In this document: positions 49,535 through 59,639 of the stretch, in pieces
Numbering within the stretch: position 1 is the first letter of the stretch
How the letters are laid out: every line of letters begins with the position of its first letter
Assembly (NCBI GenBank): GCA_946902875.1
Contig: OX336343.1
Location: forward strand, 6,685,754-6,749,753
Length of the DNA stretch: 64,000 nucleotides
Reading direction: 5' to 3'
From: Nematopogon swammerdamellus
Lineage: Eukaryota > Arthropoda > Insecta > Lepidoptera > Adelidae
The notes under the pieces: generated by a model
What the model was told of the DNA's origin: nothing
Seen by the model: only the letters and a program-made list of their open reading frames with translations
The model's database searches: none
Translations under genes and position numbers: made by a program

Positions 49535-49935
49535 ATTTTGTTTTGGTTATATAACCTGACATAGTTGGCTACATCACCTATTCAACACCCGTGGTGTGAG
49601 CCCATAACACCTTCTTGAATTAGGTGCCATGTCGGTGCTTTCCTTTGGTCGTGCCGGCTAAACTGAACTGGAGTGAAAACACGACCTATTTACATAGCCA
49701 CTTCGATCGACCATTCGTAACAACCCGGGCGAGTTAAATCCTGCCACATAGTAAGGTGAGGTTTAAGGTCCACGTAAATTTTATTGCAGGTCCCTTACTT
49801 TACGTGGAAACCGTACCACGGTCACCCTCAACGGTCCATCGGTCACCCACCTAAGTTATGACGGCGCCCAGGTTTGCTTAAGATCACGAACGGCGGTCGA
49901 TTGGTTGCAACACTGAGCTACAAATGCTGACAAAT
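49535..49935 (-). mobile_element. SINE-1, near full-length old copy
   Basis: ACATAGTTGGCTACATCACC tail, GGTCGTGCCGGCTAAACTG, CCCGGGCGAGTTAAATCC, and a head with GTCATAACTTAGGTGGGTGACC (5S-like) and TAGCTCAGTGTTG (A-box-like). A short duplication of the GGTCCC/TACGTGG region is present. Confidence 0.75.
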
Positions 49936-50425
49936 CGTTGTTCTGCCAAATCGTATCGCTTACATCAACCAATTTCCCCGGTATGAACCTTGTATACGAC
50001 AATTTGTGAAAAAAAAGACAAAAGGGTCACACAGTTGACCGCGCTACCAACTTGCAGCAGATATTAAAAGGTCACATCCATGAATTAATTAATGAAGCCT
50101 GACGCGTTCCTTAAAAACAAAAATATTACTGACGAGTATGCGCCTATGCTAGATTTGGTTAGGTTAAATTAAGTTACGCCAGGATTAATAATAAAATAGT
50201 TGGGTTTGTCCACGTGTAACGTTATCCACGCTCACCGCCTGAAAATCGTCTCCCACTCAAATATTGAATCGCGGCTCGCTCGCCGCGATACGCCACATTC
50301 GGCATTCAGTATTACCACCCCCAATCGGCTAGTACACTGCATTATGTAAAGGCTAATTCTACTTGCATCTAGCAACCAGCGGGCACTTGTGCCTAGTTTA
50401 CACGAGCTTGATACTTGTCCTTAGT
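49936..50425. other. Intergenic sequence without recognised features
   Basis: No gene recognised. Confidence 0.3.
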
Positions 50426-50613
50426 ACTTGTCACTCGCACATCCTGTCAATCGCACTTGTCACTCGCACTTGTCACTAGCACTTGTCACTCGCACTTGTC
50501 ACTCGCACTTGTCACTCGCACTTGTCACTCGCACTTGTCACTCGCACTTGTCACTCACACTTGTCACTCTCACTTGTCACTCGCACTTGTCACTCGCACT
50601 TGTCACTCGCACT
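50426..50613. repeat. 13-bp tandem array, CACTTGTCACTCG
   Basis: About 14 units, nearly uniform. Because 13 is not a multiple of 3, all three forward frames stay open with the same 13-residue repeat; these are not genes. Confidence 0.95.
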
Positions 50614-51275
50614 CAATAGCGTCTTTACCATAAGGGCACACGGGGCACGGGCCCAGGGCCCCCGACATCAAGGGGGCCCCCCAGGGTCCCCTTGATGAAC
50701 ATTTTTCCGCCGCTCGCATTAGTTATCCTTATCATAGGACCCGCCAACTCAGTCTAATAAGAAAAAAATTACTCTTTGAAAACTACATTACCAGCGATCG
50801 CTTAGTTCTATAATAATTGAGTGAATTGAGTATAGTATCAGCTGTCTCAAAACTGTATTTAGAAAAAAAATTTATATATGGCAGCTCAGACGCCAGAAAA
50901 TTCTCTGATACCCGATAGAAATAAATAAATTACAATTAAACGGTACAATATTAAGGCTTCAATTGATATTCAGTGGCTTCCCATAAGTTTAATAACGACA
51001 TTAAAAAAACATTTAGTTACAAAAATGATTTTTTCGGACGTAGTTGTGAGGAATGAGAGTACATCGGAAAAATTGGCGCCGTAAGCTAACAAAATGACTA
51101 TTTTTATGTAAAACCGGCAATTAATTATTGTAAAAAAAAATATTAACTCGCTCTAATAATTTATATACCTAATAACGTGCTTTTATCATGATATGATAAA
51201 ATATGATTTTTTTTTTCTAAACAGGGCCCCAAATTGTTTTGTGCCCCAAGGGCCCCTGCATGGCCTTAGACGGCC
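50614..51275. mobile_element. Probable DNA element interrupting the 13-bp array
   Basis: The array resumes at 51280. The intervening 660 bp has GGGCCC-rich ends: CATAAGGGCACACGGGGCACG with CAGGGCCCCCGACATC at the left, and GGGCCCCAAATTG with GGGCCCCTGCATGGCC at the right. These roughly pair as inverted ends. The interior is AT-rich and non-coding. Confidence 0.45.
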
Positions 51276-51280
51276 CTGCT

Positions 51281-51372
51281 CGCACTTGTCACTCGCACTT
51301 GTCACTCGCACTTATCATTCCCACTCGTCACTCGCACTTGTCACTCCGCAGCTGTCACTCGCAATTGTACCC
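51281..51372. repeat. 13-bp tandem array, right part
   Basis: CACTTGTCACTCG units with more substitutions (CATTCC, CTCGTCACTCG, CCGCAGCTGTCAC). Confidence 0.9.
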
Positions 51373-51469
51373 ACGCGTAAGCAAGCATCAAGTCAAGTAA
51401 TTAGTAAAACTGACAAGTGCAAGTAAACAGGAGGCCGACTTATTTACTAAGCGACAAACAAGGGTTGTT

Positions 51470-51974
51470 GGGAGGGTTCCCCTGAGTACCTTCTTTCAGC
51501 CTTGGATTCTATCCAACGACGAGCCATTCGCCTCATTGGCGACTCTGTACTCACAAAGGACCTTCAACACAGACGTATCGTTGGGTCATTGAGCCTGTTT
51601 TATCGGTACTACTATGGCCGCTGCTCCGACGAAATTGCTTCCCTTATCCCTCCTCCTCCTGTTCGCCTTCGCCAAACCCGCCATACTCTTGCGGAACACC
51701 CCTTTGTAGTGGACAGACGAGTACTTCGAACGGCACGATTCTCTAAATCGTTCTTGTGCCGCACTGCAAAGGTGTGGAACGGGCTTCCGGGGAATATCTT
51801 TCCCTACTCCTACAATCCACGGATCTTCAAATCGCGGGTTAATAGCCTTTCCCCAGCGACATTAGTCCACCTCCAAGCCGGACTGGCACCTCCTCGGGGG
51901 TGATATTGGCTGCGCCTGAGGCTTCGACCTCGGACACAGCCAGCTAGTTCAGAAACAATAAAAAAAAAAAAACA
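51470..51974 (+). pseudogene. LINE-1 5'-truncated copy with readable C-terminus
   Basis: It starts at the codons for WEGSPEYLLSALDSIQRRA and stays open to the natural stop at 51901-51903, then has the 3' UTR and an A-run (51959-51973). Relative to the full element it lacks three codons (PLK after LTKDLQ) and differs by only a few residues (for example ELASL to EIASL, PHSYNPQ to PYSYNPR), so it is a young relative. It lacks endonuclease and reverse transcriptase and is not functional. Confidence 0.9.
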
Positions 51975-52044
51975 GCTACCGCCAGCTCAATATTACTAAT
52001 CATCTGACGCTTGCCGAGTAGTGTGACCGGCCACGACAAGTGTT

Positions 52045-52150
52045 TAGAGACCACAAAGCGTGGCCAGGCCGCGGCATGGCATTTGCAACCGATCGTATTT
52101 CAATGGGCGTCGTTCGACACCTTATGGGTGGCTCGGTAAAACAATACGGC
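52045..52150 (+). repeat. LINE-2-type 3' UTR fragment
   Basis: CGCGGCATGGCATTTGCAACC, CAATGGGCGTCGTTCGACACC and TTATGGGTGGCTCGGTAAAAC. Confidence 0.6.
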
Positions 52151-52407
52151 GGATGTATGTAACCCATTTCTAACGGATGTCTTACTTTTACTAAGACCAA
52201 CATGTAAACTTACTTCTCACTTGTTACTAAGTACTTTTTGCGTAGTACTAATGACAAGTATTAAACTCATGTAAACTATGCATTAGCTACTGCTTTGCAA
52301 ATGAGCTATTGCGGCATGTAGAGTAGCTTCGGTATGTGTGTTGACAGCTTTAGAACTTTAAACAATAACTTTGTTGTCGACAGATGTCGCTAGTTGTACT
52401 TTTAGGG

Positions 52408-52632
52408 CAAGAACATTAGAGGTAGGGACGTCGGACCTTCCCCGCGCCAGCGTAACACGAGATTTGTAAAAACGTACAAATAACATTCGTACCACCCAAT
52501 CAGAGCGTGATACCACCGAATACCACCCAATCAGAGCCCGCGCCGTCCCCTCCGCTTCCCGCTGAGCTCGGCGACGCTGGTTCTCTTATAAGCATTGGAC
52601 AACCCGAAGTCCAACCTCTTCTAACGTTCTTA
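52408..52632. mobile_element. hAT-type MITE, GC-rich (copy 2)
   Basis: CAAGAACATTAGAGG and CTAACGTTCTTA ends; perfect 8-bp duplication TTTTAGGG at 52400-52407 and 52633-52640. Inverted relative to 32196-32396 and 24 bp longer, mainly because a CCACCCAATCAGAGC block is repeated. The right duplication is the first bases of a Rep-A fragment. Confidence 0.85.
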
Positions 52633-52890
52633 TTTTAGGGTTCCGTAGCAAGCGGCAGGGACCTTTATAAAATCCTTCAGGTGAATGTCCGTCCGTCTGA
52701 CGGTCACAGGAGCATAAAGCTAAAAACAAAAATTATAAAGTAATCAATTTAGTCCTTACGGCATGAAAACTATCTTGAAGTTTATAACTTAAGTATTCTT
52801 GTGGACAGCGGCATCGTCGCGCGGTGCGGCACGGAGCGACCGTGTACGCACTCGCTATGCGTACAAGATGGACATTTCCACGGAACCCTC
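52633..52890 (+). repeat. Rep-A-related fragment
   Basis: TTTTAGGGTTCCGTAGCAAG, GTCCGTCCGTCTGACGGTC and a terminal ACGGAACCCTCTGTG. Confidence 0.6.
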
Positions 52891-53090
52891 TGTGAATAAC
52901 GTCACACTGAACGGGTGTTTGATAAGTTTTTTTAAGTGTAACCATCTAGACCGGTCCCACGAGGTTTTTGCAGGGCTGGAGTGAATTGGGATTTGGTGAC
53001 ACGCTAGCGAATGATGTTTCATCAACCGTGTCTCTCGGCACTCAAGACTTTTTTTGATGTATTTCGGTTTTACTATAGAGCAAAAACAAC

Positions 53091-53561
53091 AAAACCGGCC
53101 AAGTGACCAAAAAACACGTTTCTTGTATGGGAACCCCCCTTAATTTTTAACTTCTATTTTTTTATTATTTGTTGTTATATCAGCCATAATAACACATATT
53201 CTGTGAAAATTTCAACCGGCTACCTATTACGGTTCCAAGGATACAGCAGTAGGACAGACAGACAGACAGACGGCGTAGGCTTAGTAATAGGCTTCCGTAC
53301 GGGAAACGGAAACCTAAAAAAACGTAAAAAAAAAGAAGTTTTTTTTTTGGGGGACCTCTTATTTTTTACTTTTTTCAATTTTTATTATTTGTTAGGTAGT
53401 ATATCCGCCTTAATAACAGATATTCTGTTAAGATCTCAACCGGCTTCCTATTACGGACGGTTCAAAAGATACAGCCCTTTAAATATAGGACAGACAGACG
53501 GACAGATGGCGTAGGATCAGCAGGTTTCCGTACCGGTACGTACGGTACGGAAAACTAAAAA
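53091..53561 (-). repeat. Two Rep-A partial copies in tandem, minus strand
   Basis: Copy one (53091-53320): AAAACCGGCCAAGTG directly joined to ACACGTTTCTTGTATGGG, ending ACGGAAACCTAAAAA. Copy two (53340-53561): GGGGGACCTCTTATTTTTTAC to TACGGTACGGAAAACTAAAAA. Confidence 0.75.
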
Positions 53562-54090
53562 TGACATCCGAATCCAAATGCTTTACGGAGGGTGTAAAAT
53601 ATATTTGCATTCGTCGTGACTACAGAAATACCTTGAAAGTTAGTTTTGTAACATTCATAAAACTGTTTAGAATTTTAATGGCTGGTAAGGATAAGTTATG
53701 TATCATACAAATGCCCAAAGTATGATAATGAAGAACGTTATAATGTCAAAGTATGTAAATTATACAATATTAATGTATTTTAATCCAGTATTAAAACTAA
53801 CGTTATATGCAATTAAAACTTTCTAAGTCAAGTTGTATTAAAACACTTTTTGGATTAATTAAACATTAAGGAAAGTCGACGCTTTGACTGAAGTCGGATA
53901 CATATCGGGTCGACCGACCGCACCACTGAGCTGCCAGGGCCGGCAAGGCAGTTTTTCTCGCCTCTAAGTTACTTTCCTTAATTACTTACTAACTTACTTG
54001 CCTACTAAACATTGCAACGAAATGTTCTTAATAATTATCCGATTATCATGCCAGTGAGTTTCCGCCTGACATCACGTGGAGATGCGTGTG
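53562..54090. other. Intergenic; one SINE-1 head scrap
   Basis: 53905-53945 on the minus strand reads GGCAGCTCAGTGGTGCGGTCG, the SINE-1 head only. Confidence 0.4.
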
Positions 54091-54099
54091 GATTCCGAC

Positions 54100-54425
54100 T
54101 GTCCGTATTTTTTTTTATGTAATCCGGTATTGTTTGCTGCGTCGGAGGGGCCAAAGCATATGCTCCGACCAGTCAATATCACCTCCGAGAAGGTAGTTGC
54201 CATACCGGAGACTTCCCTGGATTGCTGGCTATGCTGGACTAGAGGAGAACGCAACCGAGCCTGCTATGCGGCCATCTTACATCCAGTACGGCAGTACTAA
54301 CCCAGTCGGCTACAATTTGAGCTACCACCTAGTAAGGGGCAAGGGAAGGGACCTACAGTTTTACACCGGTCCCGAACGGTGAAGCAGCAGGTGTAGGTAT
54401 GCACGTAATTTTTTTCGTATAACCT
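54100..54425 (-). mobile_element. SINE-2, copy without tRNA head
   Basis: T-run, ATGTAATCCGGTATTG, GAGGGGCCAAAGCATATGC, TGGACTAGAGGAGAACGC, GGCCATCTTACATCCAG and GGGACCTACAGTTTTACACCG. The match to the 1335-1812 copy stops soon after GCACGTAATTTTTTTCG. Confidence 0.85.
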
Positions 54426-54659
54426 GCTACTGACGGTAGATCCGAGGACTGGAGATTGATAAACCCCCCTACTTTAGACGCACATTGTATACTCAAAACT
54501 ATGATGAATATGCGTATCCCGTCAACTGCCAGATCCATATTTGAAATGTCACCCAGCAAGTGCCAGGCACTTTTCGAAAAGTGCGCGTGGCCGCCTCCGC
54601 CCGCCGCGCCGCCGCCGCGCGTCCTAGACCATATTTCTAGACTTTCAAGAAACCTGCTA

Positions 54660-55003
54660 AGAATCTATTACTCACGCTACTGAATAATAGATGGCGCCAC
54701 AGGTTTTATATTGACAAAATATAAAGACAAAAGATAGACGGTTCTGGTTTTTTGACAGGTATTGTATAACGGAGGGCCTAGTCCGAGTTTACGCGACAGC
54801 TACGTAAACGTCAAATACCGATCGAATTAAGTTTTTATGTATGGAGCTCTCTAGTGGCGCCGCGGTGGGCGTATTGTGCTCCCATACTTATAAACTCAAT
54901 TCGATCGGTATTTGACGTTTACGTAGCTGTCACGTTAACTCGGACTAGGCCCTCAGATCTAAGTAACCCTCCGTGCGCGAGTAAAAGTCGCACTTGGGCA
55001 ACT
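54660..55003 (+). repeat. Rep-A 3' part, split by a MITE
   Basis: CTGAATAATAGATGGCGCCAC and AAAGATAGACGG precede, and AACCCTCCGTGCGCGAGTAA and AAGTCGCACTTGGGC follow, the nested MITE (54772-54954). The variant matches 17450-17578. Confidence 0.75.
54772..54954. mobile_element. MITE with 72-bp near-perfect terminal inverted repeats
   Basis: GAGGGCCTAGTCCGAGTT and AACTCGGACTAGGCCCTC at the ends, continuing through GACAGCTACGTAAACGTC and AAATACCGATCGAATT on both sides, with a loop of about 38 bases. 183 bp in total. No target duplication identified. Confidence 0.9.
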
Positions 55004-55439
55004 TTTATCTAGGCAATACTAACAGATTAATCAGTAGGAAGAATCTGTCAGCAGTTAGCTGCAGAAGTAACCACGACTAAAGGTGTGTTCATAACAAAAC
55101 AGCAAAAAAAAACATTCTCAAATCAAACCGTGAACACCAAATCAGACAGAGCCAATACGTATCTTCACTTTATCTCATAGTTTCGCCTCAATCTATTCCT
55201 CCGAGATGATAGTCGAAGGCTGTATATCATGCTATCTCGACTACGGGAGGACCCGGGCAAGCTTCACAAGTCAACCCACCCCTCGCGTCCCCACGAGATA
55301 CAGAGCCGCGGATAAGGAAAGTTTCGAAAAGGGAGTGCAGAAATCTTTTCAGCCCATTCGTGGCATCTATGAAACTTTGTGCGATAAAACTGGATAAGTA
55401 TGTACATAATCCCTCGACATCTTACGCGGCTGTCAAACT

Positions 55440-55560
55440 TCAAAGGGTGTGGACTGGAAGAAATCTCTGTAAGGGATAAGTCCGCCTTCGCACCTCATGT
55501 ACACTATTGTTATAATATTGTGATTGTTTCTGTAAATTGGTATTTTAATAGAATAGCCCC
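55440..55560 (+). repeat. Dispersed 3'-end-like repeat
   Basis: GGAAGAAATCTCTGTAAGGG, ATAAGTCCGCCTTCGCACC, CATGTACACTATTG; same family as 29055-29180. Confidence 0.5.
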
Positions 55561-55614
55561 AATGCATCTCTCCCCGTGGCGAAAAAAAAGCGACTAAGGA
55601 ATATGACCCCCTTC

Positions 55615-55835
55615 TTATAGGGTGGTAGGGTTTAACCCGCCCGGGTTGGTACCACCGCTATCGGTCGGTCGAAACGGCTATGTAAAATTCGTGTTTTCCG
55701 TTCAGTTCAGTGTAGCCGACATGAAATGAAGGGAATCAATGACATGGCACCTAGTTCACCCGGTGTTATGGCCTGACATCACGGATGTTGTAGGTGATGT
55801 AGCTAAACAGTGTCAGTTTCCATAAAAAAACACTA
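55615..55835 (+). mobile_element. SINE-1, 5'-truncated copy
   Basis: TAGGGTGGTAGGGTTTAACCC, GTTCAGTTCAGTGTAGCCG, GGCACCTAGTTCACCCGGTG and GTGTCAGTTTCCAT with an A-run. Confidence 0.85.
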
Positions 55836-56649
55836 ATTTCAAAAATGCAGAAAACGATGTCCTGGGGAGACATTCAAATTGGTGACATATAACATCGATC
55901 GCCCGGCATGGATGGTGAACGATGTTTTGACACCTCCGCGTCGTATTTAAATTACCCTCCAGAAATATATGACGACCGTGATTTTAGTTAAATTTTTGGC
56001 TCTAGAATCATCCACGAAGAGCTGAAATTGCTATTAAACCCTGTAGGTATGTACAGTTTAACGCCAACCTCCATAATATGCGCCAGTCTTTAGCTGTGTA
56101 GGTACAGCGACGAAAGGTATCATTACACGGAGCCCGCTGGATCGCTGCCAGCCTCGATACACTTCTGCCTTCGCTTCACGAGTCGCCCCCCTCCAAACCC
56201 CCTCACCTCCTCAAGCCTCAATAATACACCTAGGGCGCTCAAACGGCACAGGTTTGACAACCATTGGCTGAAAATTAATTACGTTATGTCCATTGATTTT
56301 ATAACCCTATAAAATCAATGATCATGTCAAATAATCAAATTTTAAATCAAGTTAGAAGTTATACTCCTTTGGAAGGCTTAAAAAAATTTTTTTTATTTGC
56401 GTACCTATAAATTATTTATTGAAATAAAATAATGAAATGTGTAGGTAAAAAACGCGCTCTCAAATACGGCGGGGGAATTAAAACCACGTAAACTCCATCA
56501 AATAAATAAAAAAACACAGACGTCAGAATTGATATTTAGTACAAAATAAATACAACATTTTAAAATTGAATCTTACCTTGACCTTTCAAAGCTTCCACGG
56601 AGTTCCTCCGGCTTCCTTTCTTCGCCTTTTCCTTCGCCGGTTTTGGCTG
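55836..56649. other. Intergenic sequence without recognised features
   Basis: Perfect 13-bp hairpin at 56291-56320 (CATTGATTTTATA around ACCC). No gene. Confidence 0.35.
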
Positions 56650-57140
56650 GTTTTGCTTCTATATAGATGCCTAATTTTCATAATGCGCTTAAAGATGTAT
56701 AACTTATATATGTTAAACATATTTTTACGTAGTTTTACTTCTATATAGATGCCTAATTTTCATAACGCGCCTAAAGAAGTACAACTTCAATAAGGTAAAC
56801 ATATTTTTACGTAGTTTTACTTCTATATAGGTGCCTAATTTTCATAATGCGCTTAAAGATGTATAACTTCTATATGGTGAACATATTTTTAAGTAGTTTT
56901 ACTTCTATATAGATGCCTAATTTTCATAATGCGCTTAAAGATGTATAACTTCTATAAGGTAAACATATTTTTACGTAGTGTTACTTCTATATAGATGCTT
57001 AATTTTCATAACGCGCCTAAAGAAGTATAACTTCAATAAGGTAAACATATTTTTACGTAGTTTTACTTCTATATAGGTGCCTAATTTTCATAATGCGCTT
57101 AAAGATGTATAACTTTTATATGGTAAACATATGTTTATTT
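56650..57140. repeat. 82-bp satellite, six units in a higher-order arrangement
   Basis: CTATATAGRTGCCTAATTTTC recurs at 56659, 56741, 56823, 56905, 56987 and 57069, an exact 82-bp period. There are two unit types: A (AATGCGCTTAAAGATGTATA) and B (AACGCGCCTAAAGAAGTA). The order is A B A A B A, and units 3 and 6 alone carry ATAGGTGCC, so a three-unit block was duplicated. Confidence 0.93.
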
Positions 57141-57650
57141 TCAGGCATTGTGTGTTGTAAAAATCGTTTTTAAATAGTTTTGCATTCCAACAAATTATAC
57201 ATCGACGAGTATTTAAATAGTCAACTGAACTAGTTTTCAAGTCACATATGAGAGCATAATAATATCCTATAAAGACTTACCTGAAAATATAATGAAGCTA
57301 ATGTATAAATATGAAAAAAAAAATGTACAACCGAAAAATCATTGACAGTTTGTCACGTGATCATGGTTCTCAGTACACGATCTTAAGTGCTTGTTAAATC
57401 TCCCCCCGCTGAAGCTTACCTTCATCGTCTAGTGCCTGGTAGTTTTATTAACTTTAAACATATGCCCGCGGCATAAGAAATGTTACCACTTTACGGATAA
57501 TGTTTTGCTAATCCGAGCCTACGTCCATGGGAAATGGGATTTTCTGATAAGGAAACTGGAATGGAAATTATTCAAATTTAAAGTTTATACACGGTGCAGC
57601 GTGTCCAGTAAAATATGGACATAATTATAAGAATAAAACGTCCCTTGCAC
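57141..57650. other. Intergenic sequence without recognised features
   Basis: No gene recognised. Confidence 0.3.
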
Positions 57651-57654
57651 CTAC

Positions 57655-57862
57655 TAGGTCGTGAGCTCAAACTGTAGTCGACTGGGTTGGTACCACCGTA
57701 CGTACTGGACGTAAGACGGTCGCATAGCAGCCTCGGCTGTGTCCAATAGCAATCATTCGGAAGGCTCCGCTATGGCACCTTGTCAGAGGCAATATTGATT
57801 GATCGGAGCATGTTCTCTGGCCCCTCTGACTCAGATTACATGCTGGATTACTTAAATCAGTT
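57655..57862 (+). mobile_element. SINE-2, 5'-truncated diverged copy
   Basis: CTCAAACTGTAGTCGACTGGG, GGTCGCATAGCAGCCTCGGC, GGCAATATTGATTGATCGG and TTCTCTGGCCCCTCTGACTC, ending GCTGGATTACTTAAATC. Confidence 0.75.
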
Positions 57863-58189
57863 CCAAATTCCAATTTTTTTTTTTCCAAATTCCAAATTAT
57901 TTATTCAGTACTTACATTATACTTACATTAGTTAGTACAAGCTTTTAATACATTTGCTTGGGAAATATTAAAGCTAAATTATATCTTAAGCTATTTCATT
58001 CACGCAGAAAGGCGTAAGAAATTGAGGAAAACATACAGTGAACCTACATAACTGTTATGTGTTAAGATTCATTGATAGGTCGGCTGTCAACATAATTCAA
58101 CATAGATAATTTCCAGAATAATTCGTAGTAATATTCGAATGAATTAGGGCAACACATCAACGCTTATATAATTATCGACCGCAAGACTA

Positions 58190-58305
58190 TAATCTCTACT
58201 TCTTCTCTATCTTCTATAATCTCTTCTTCTTCTCTATCTTCTATATTCTCTACTTCTTCTCTATCTTCTATAATCTCTACTTCTTTTCTATCTTCTATAA
58301 CTCTA
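58190..58305. repeat. Short tandem array, TCTCTACTTCTTCTCTATCT-type
   Basis: About four units of roughly 27 bp (TTCTTCTCTATCTTCTATAA plus TCTCTAC), directly left of a Helitron 5' end. Confidence 0.85.
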
Positions 58306-58307
58306 GA

Positions 58308-58599
58308 TCTTATAAAAGGGAACGTGTCTGTATGTATGTATATGGTAAACTCCGGATCCACTGAACAGATTTTGATGCGGTTTGCATCAAAGAAATAATA
58401 GTTCTTGAGGCTCACTATAGATTTAATATACCATCACGCTAAATGCCCTTAGGATTGTGCAGTACCAAATAATGTATAGTATGGATGGGAGAGAAAGAGA
58501 TAATATAAGAGAAGCGATCGGTTAATATCATATTTGCGTTTAAATCGTATTTGCTACCAAACCGAGTTAACCGCGAGCGAAGCCGCGGGCAAAAGCTAG
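58308..58599 (+). mobile_element. Short non-autonomous Helitron
   Basis: It begins TC (preceded by A) in TCTTATAAAAGGGAACGTG with a TGTATGTATG run, and ends CGCGAGCGAAGCCGCGGGCA, then AAAGCTAG followed by T. A|TC...CTAG|T with a 3' GC hairpin is the Helitron signature. The 292-bp interior is non-coding. Confidence 0.65.
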
Positions 58600-59189
58600 T
58601 TACTAATAAACACATTGTTTTTATACATACGAGATTAGATAAAATGAAATAAAAATAAACAATGTTTTGACATGGAATCCATATGTAATGTCTTACCCGT
58701 GCCATTTGCAAAAATGGACCCTAGTTTTTAATATACTTTCGGCATACCACTATCTCACGAATCGCTCAACCAATCCCAGCAAACCCGGTGTCAGGTGATA
58801 GAGTCACTCGGCCGCCTTCCACCTATGGCAACGTCAATGAATAAGAACAATTGATGACGTCATAGCCTTTACAAAAAATGCTTCAAAAATCAATAAATGC
58901 CTATAACTCCTAAACTACCGGTCGGATCGACTTGAAATTTGTTTCCTTCCGTAAAAAAAAATATCTTTCTGAAATAATGTTTTTTCCAAAATCGGTTCAA
59001 CCGTTTCGAAAAAAAAAGGAAAAAGACTTTGCGACGGCATATCTCGGAAACTACTGATCCCATACTACTCATCTGCTGGAGGAAATGGTAGGTCATTTTT
59101 ATTCATAGCTCTTATATTAATAAAACACCACTTCTTAGGATACTGATAATAATTTTCGCGAAAATCTGCACGATTCTCTTCGATCCCTC
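58600..59189. other. Intergenic sequence without recognised features
   Basis: No gene recognised. Confidence 0.3.
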
Positions 59190-59625
59190 ATCGTTTTCGT
59201 AATTAGGTCGAGAGCCACCGGCGCAGGTGGCTTCCGGCGCCCGATTAGTCAAGCTAATCCTTCGCCACTCAGAAACGGCAACATCACACTGTGTGCAGTT
59301 CGATCGGTCGCCGCAGCGAGGTTCGCGTGAGCAAACTCTCCGGAAAAAATCGAATTCTCGCCACCGCCAGTCTGGGGTCGGCCGGCGAGGCGCGCACACC
59401 GCCCGCGCCCAGCGCTACCTTCCGCCACCGCGCACACCGCAACCGCGACACCCACCACACGGCCACCGACCGCGTCGTCGCGCGCGCCACCTACCCGGCC
59501 GTGTCGCCGTTCTGTCTGACGTATCAGCAAACTTTCGCGCAACCGACTTTCCTAATTCAAAAAAAGAACGCATCGTATCGATCGGGCGGGTACACACTCA
59601 ACCAACTTTTAGCTGCAACCAGTGA
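59190..59625. promoter_or_regulatory. CpG-rich block, possible promoter or first exon
   Basis: About 430 bp of CpG-dense sequence in AT-rich surroundings, open in several frames on both strands (for example plus 59291-59638, ending QLLAATSDEEI and a stop). No domain or clear splice signals support one frame over another. A host promoter or exon is the best guess. Confidence 0.35.
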
Positions 59626-59639
59626 CGAGGAGATTTGAC

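Noticed and set aside
50426..50613. CRISPR-like array
   Set aside because: Direct 13-bp repeats without spacers; eukaryotic satellite.
50415..50695. Three overlapping frames with SLALVTRTCHSH repeats
   Set aside because: A 13-bp unit repeats in all three frames, so the open frames follow from the array and not from coding selection.
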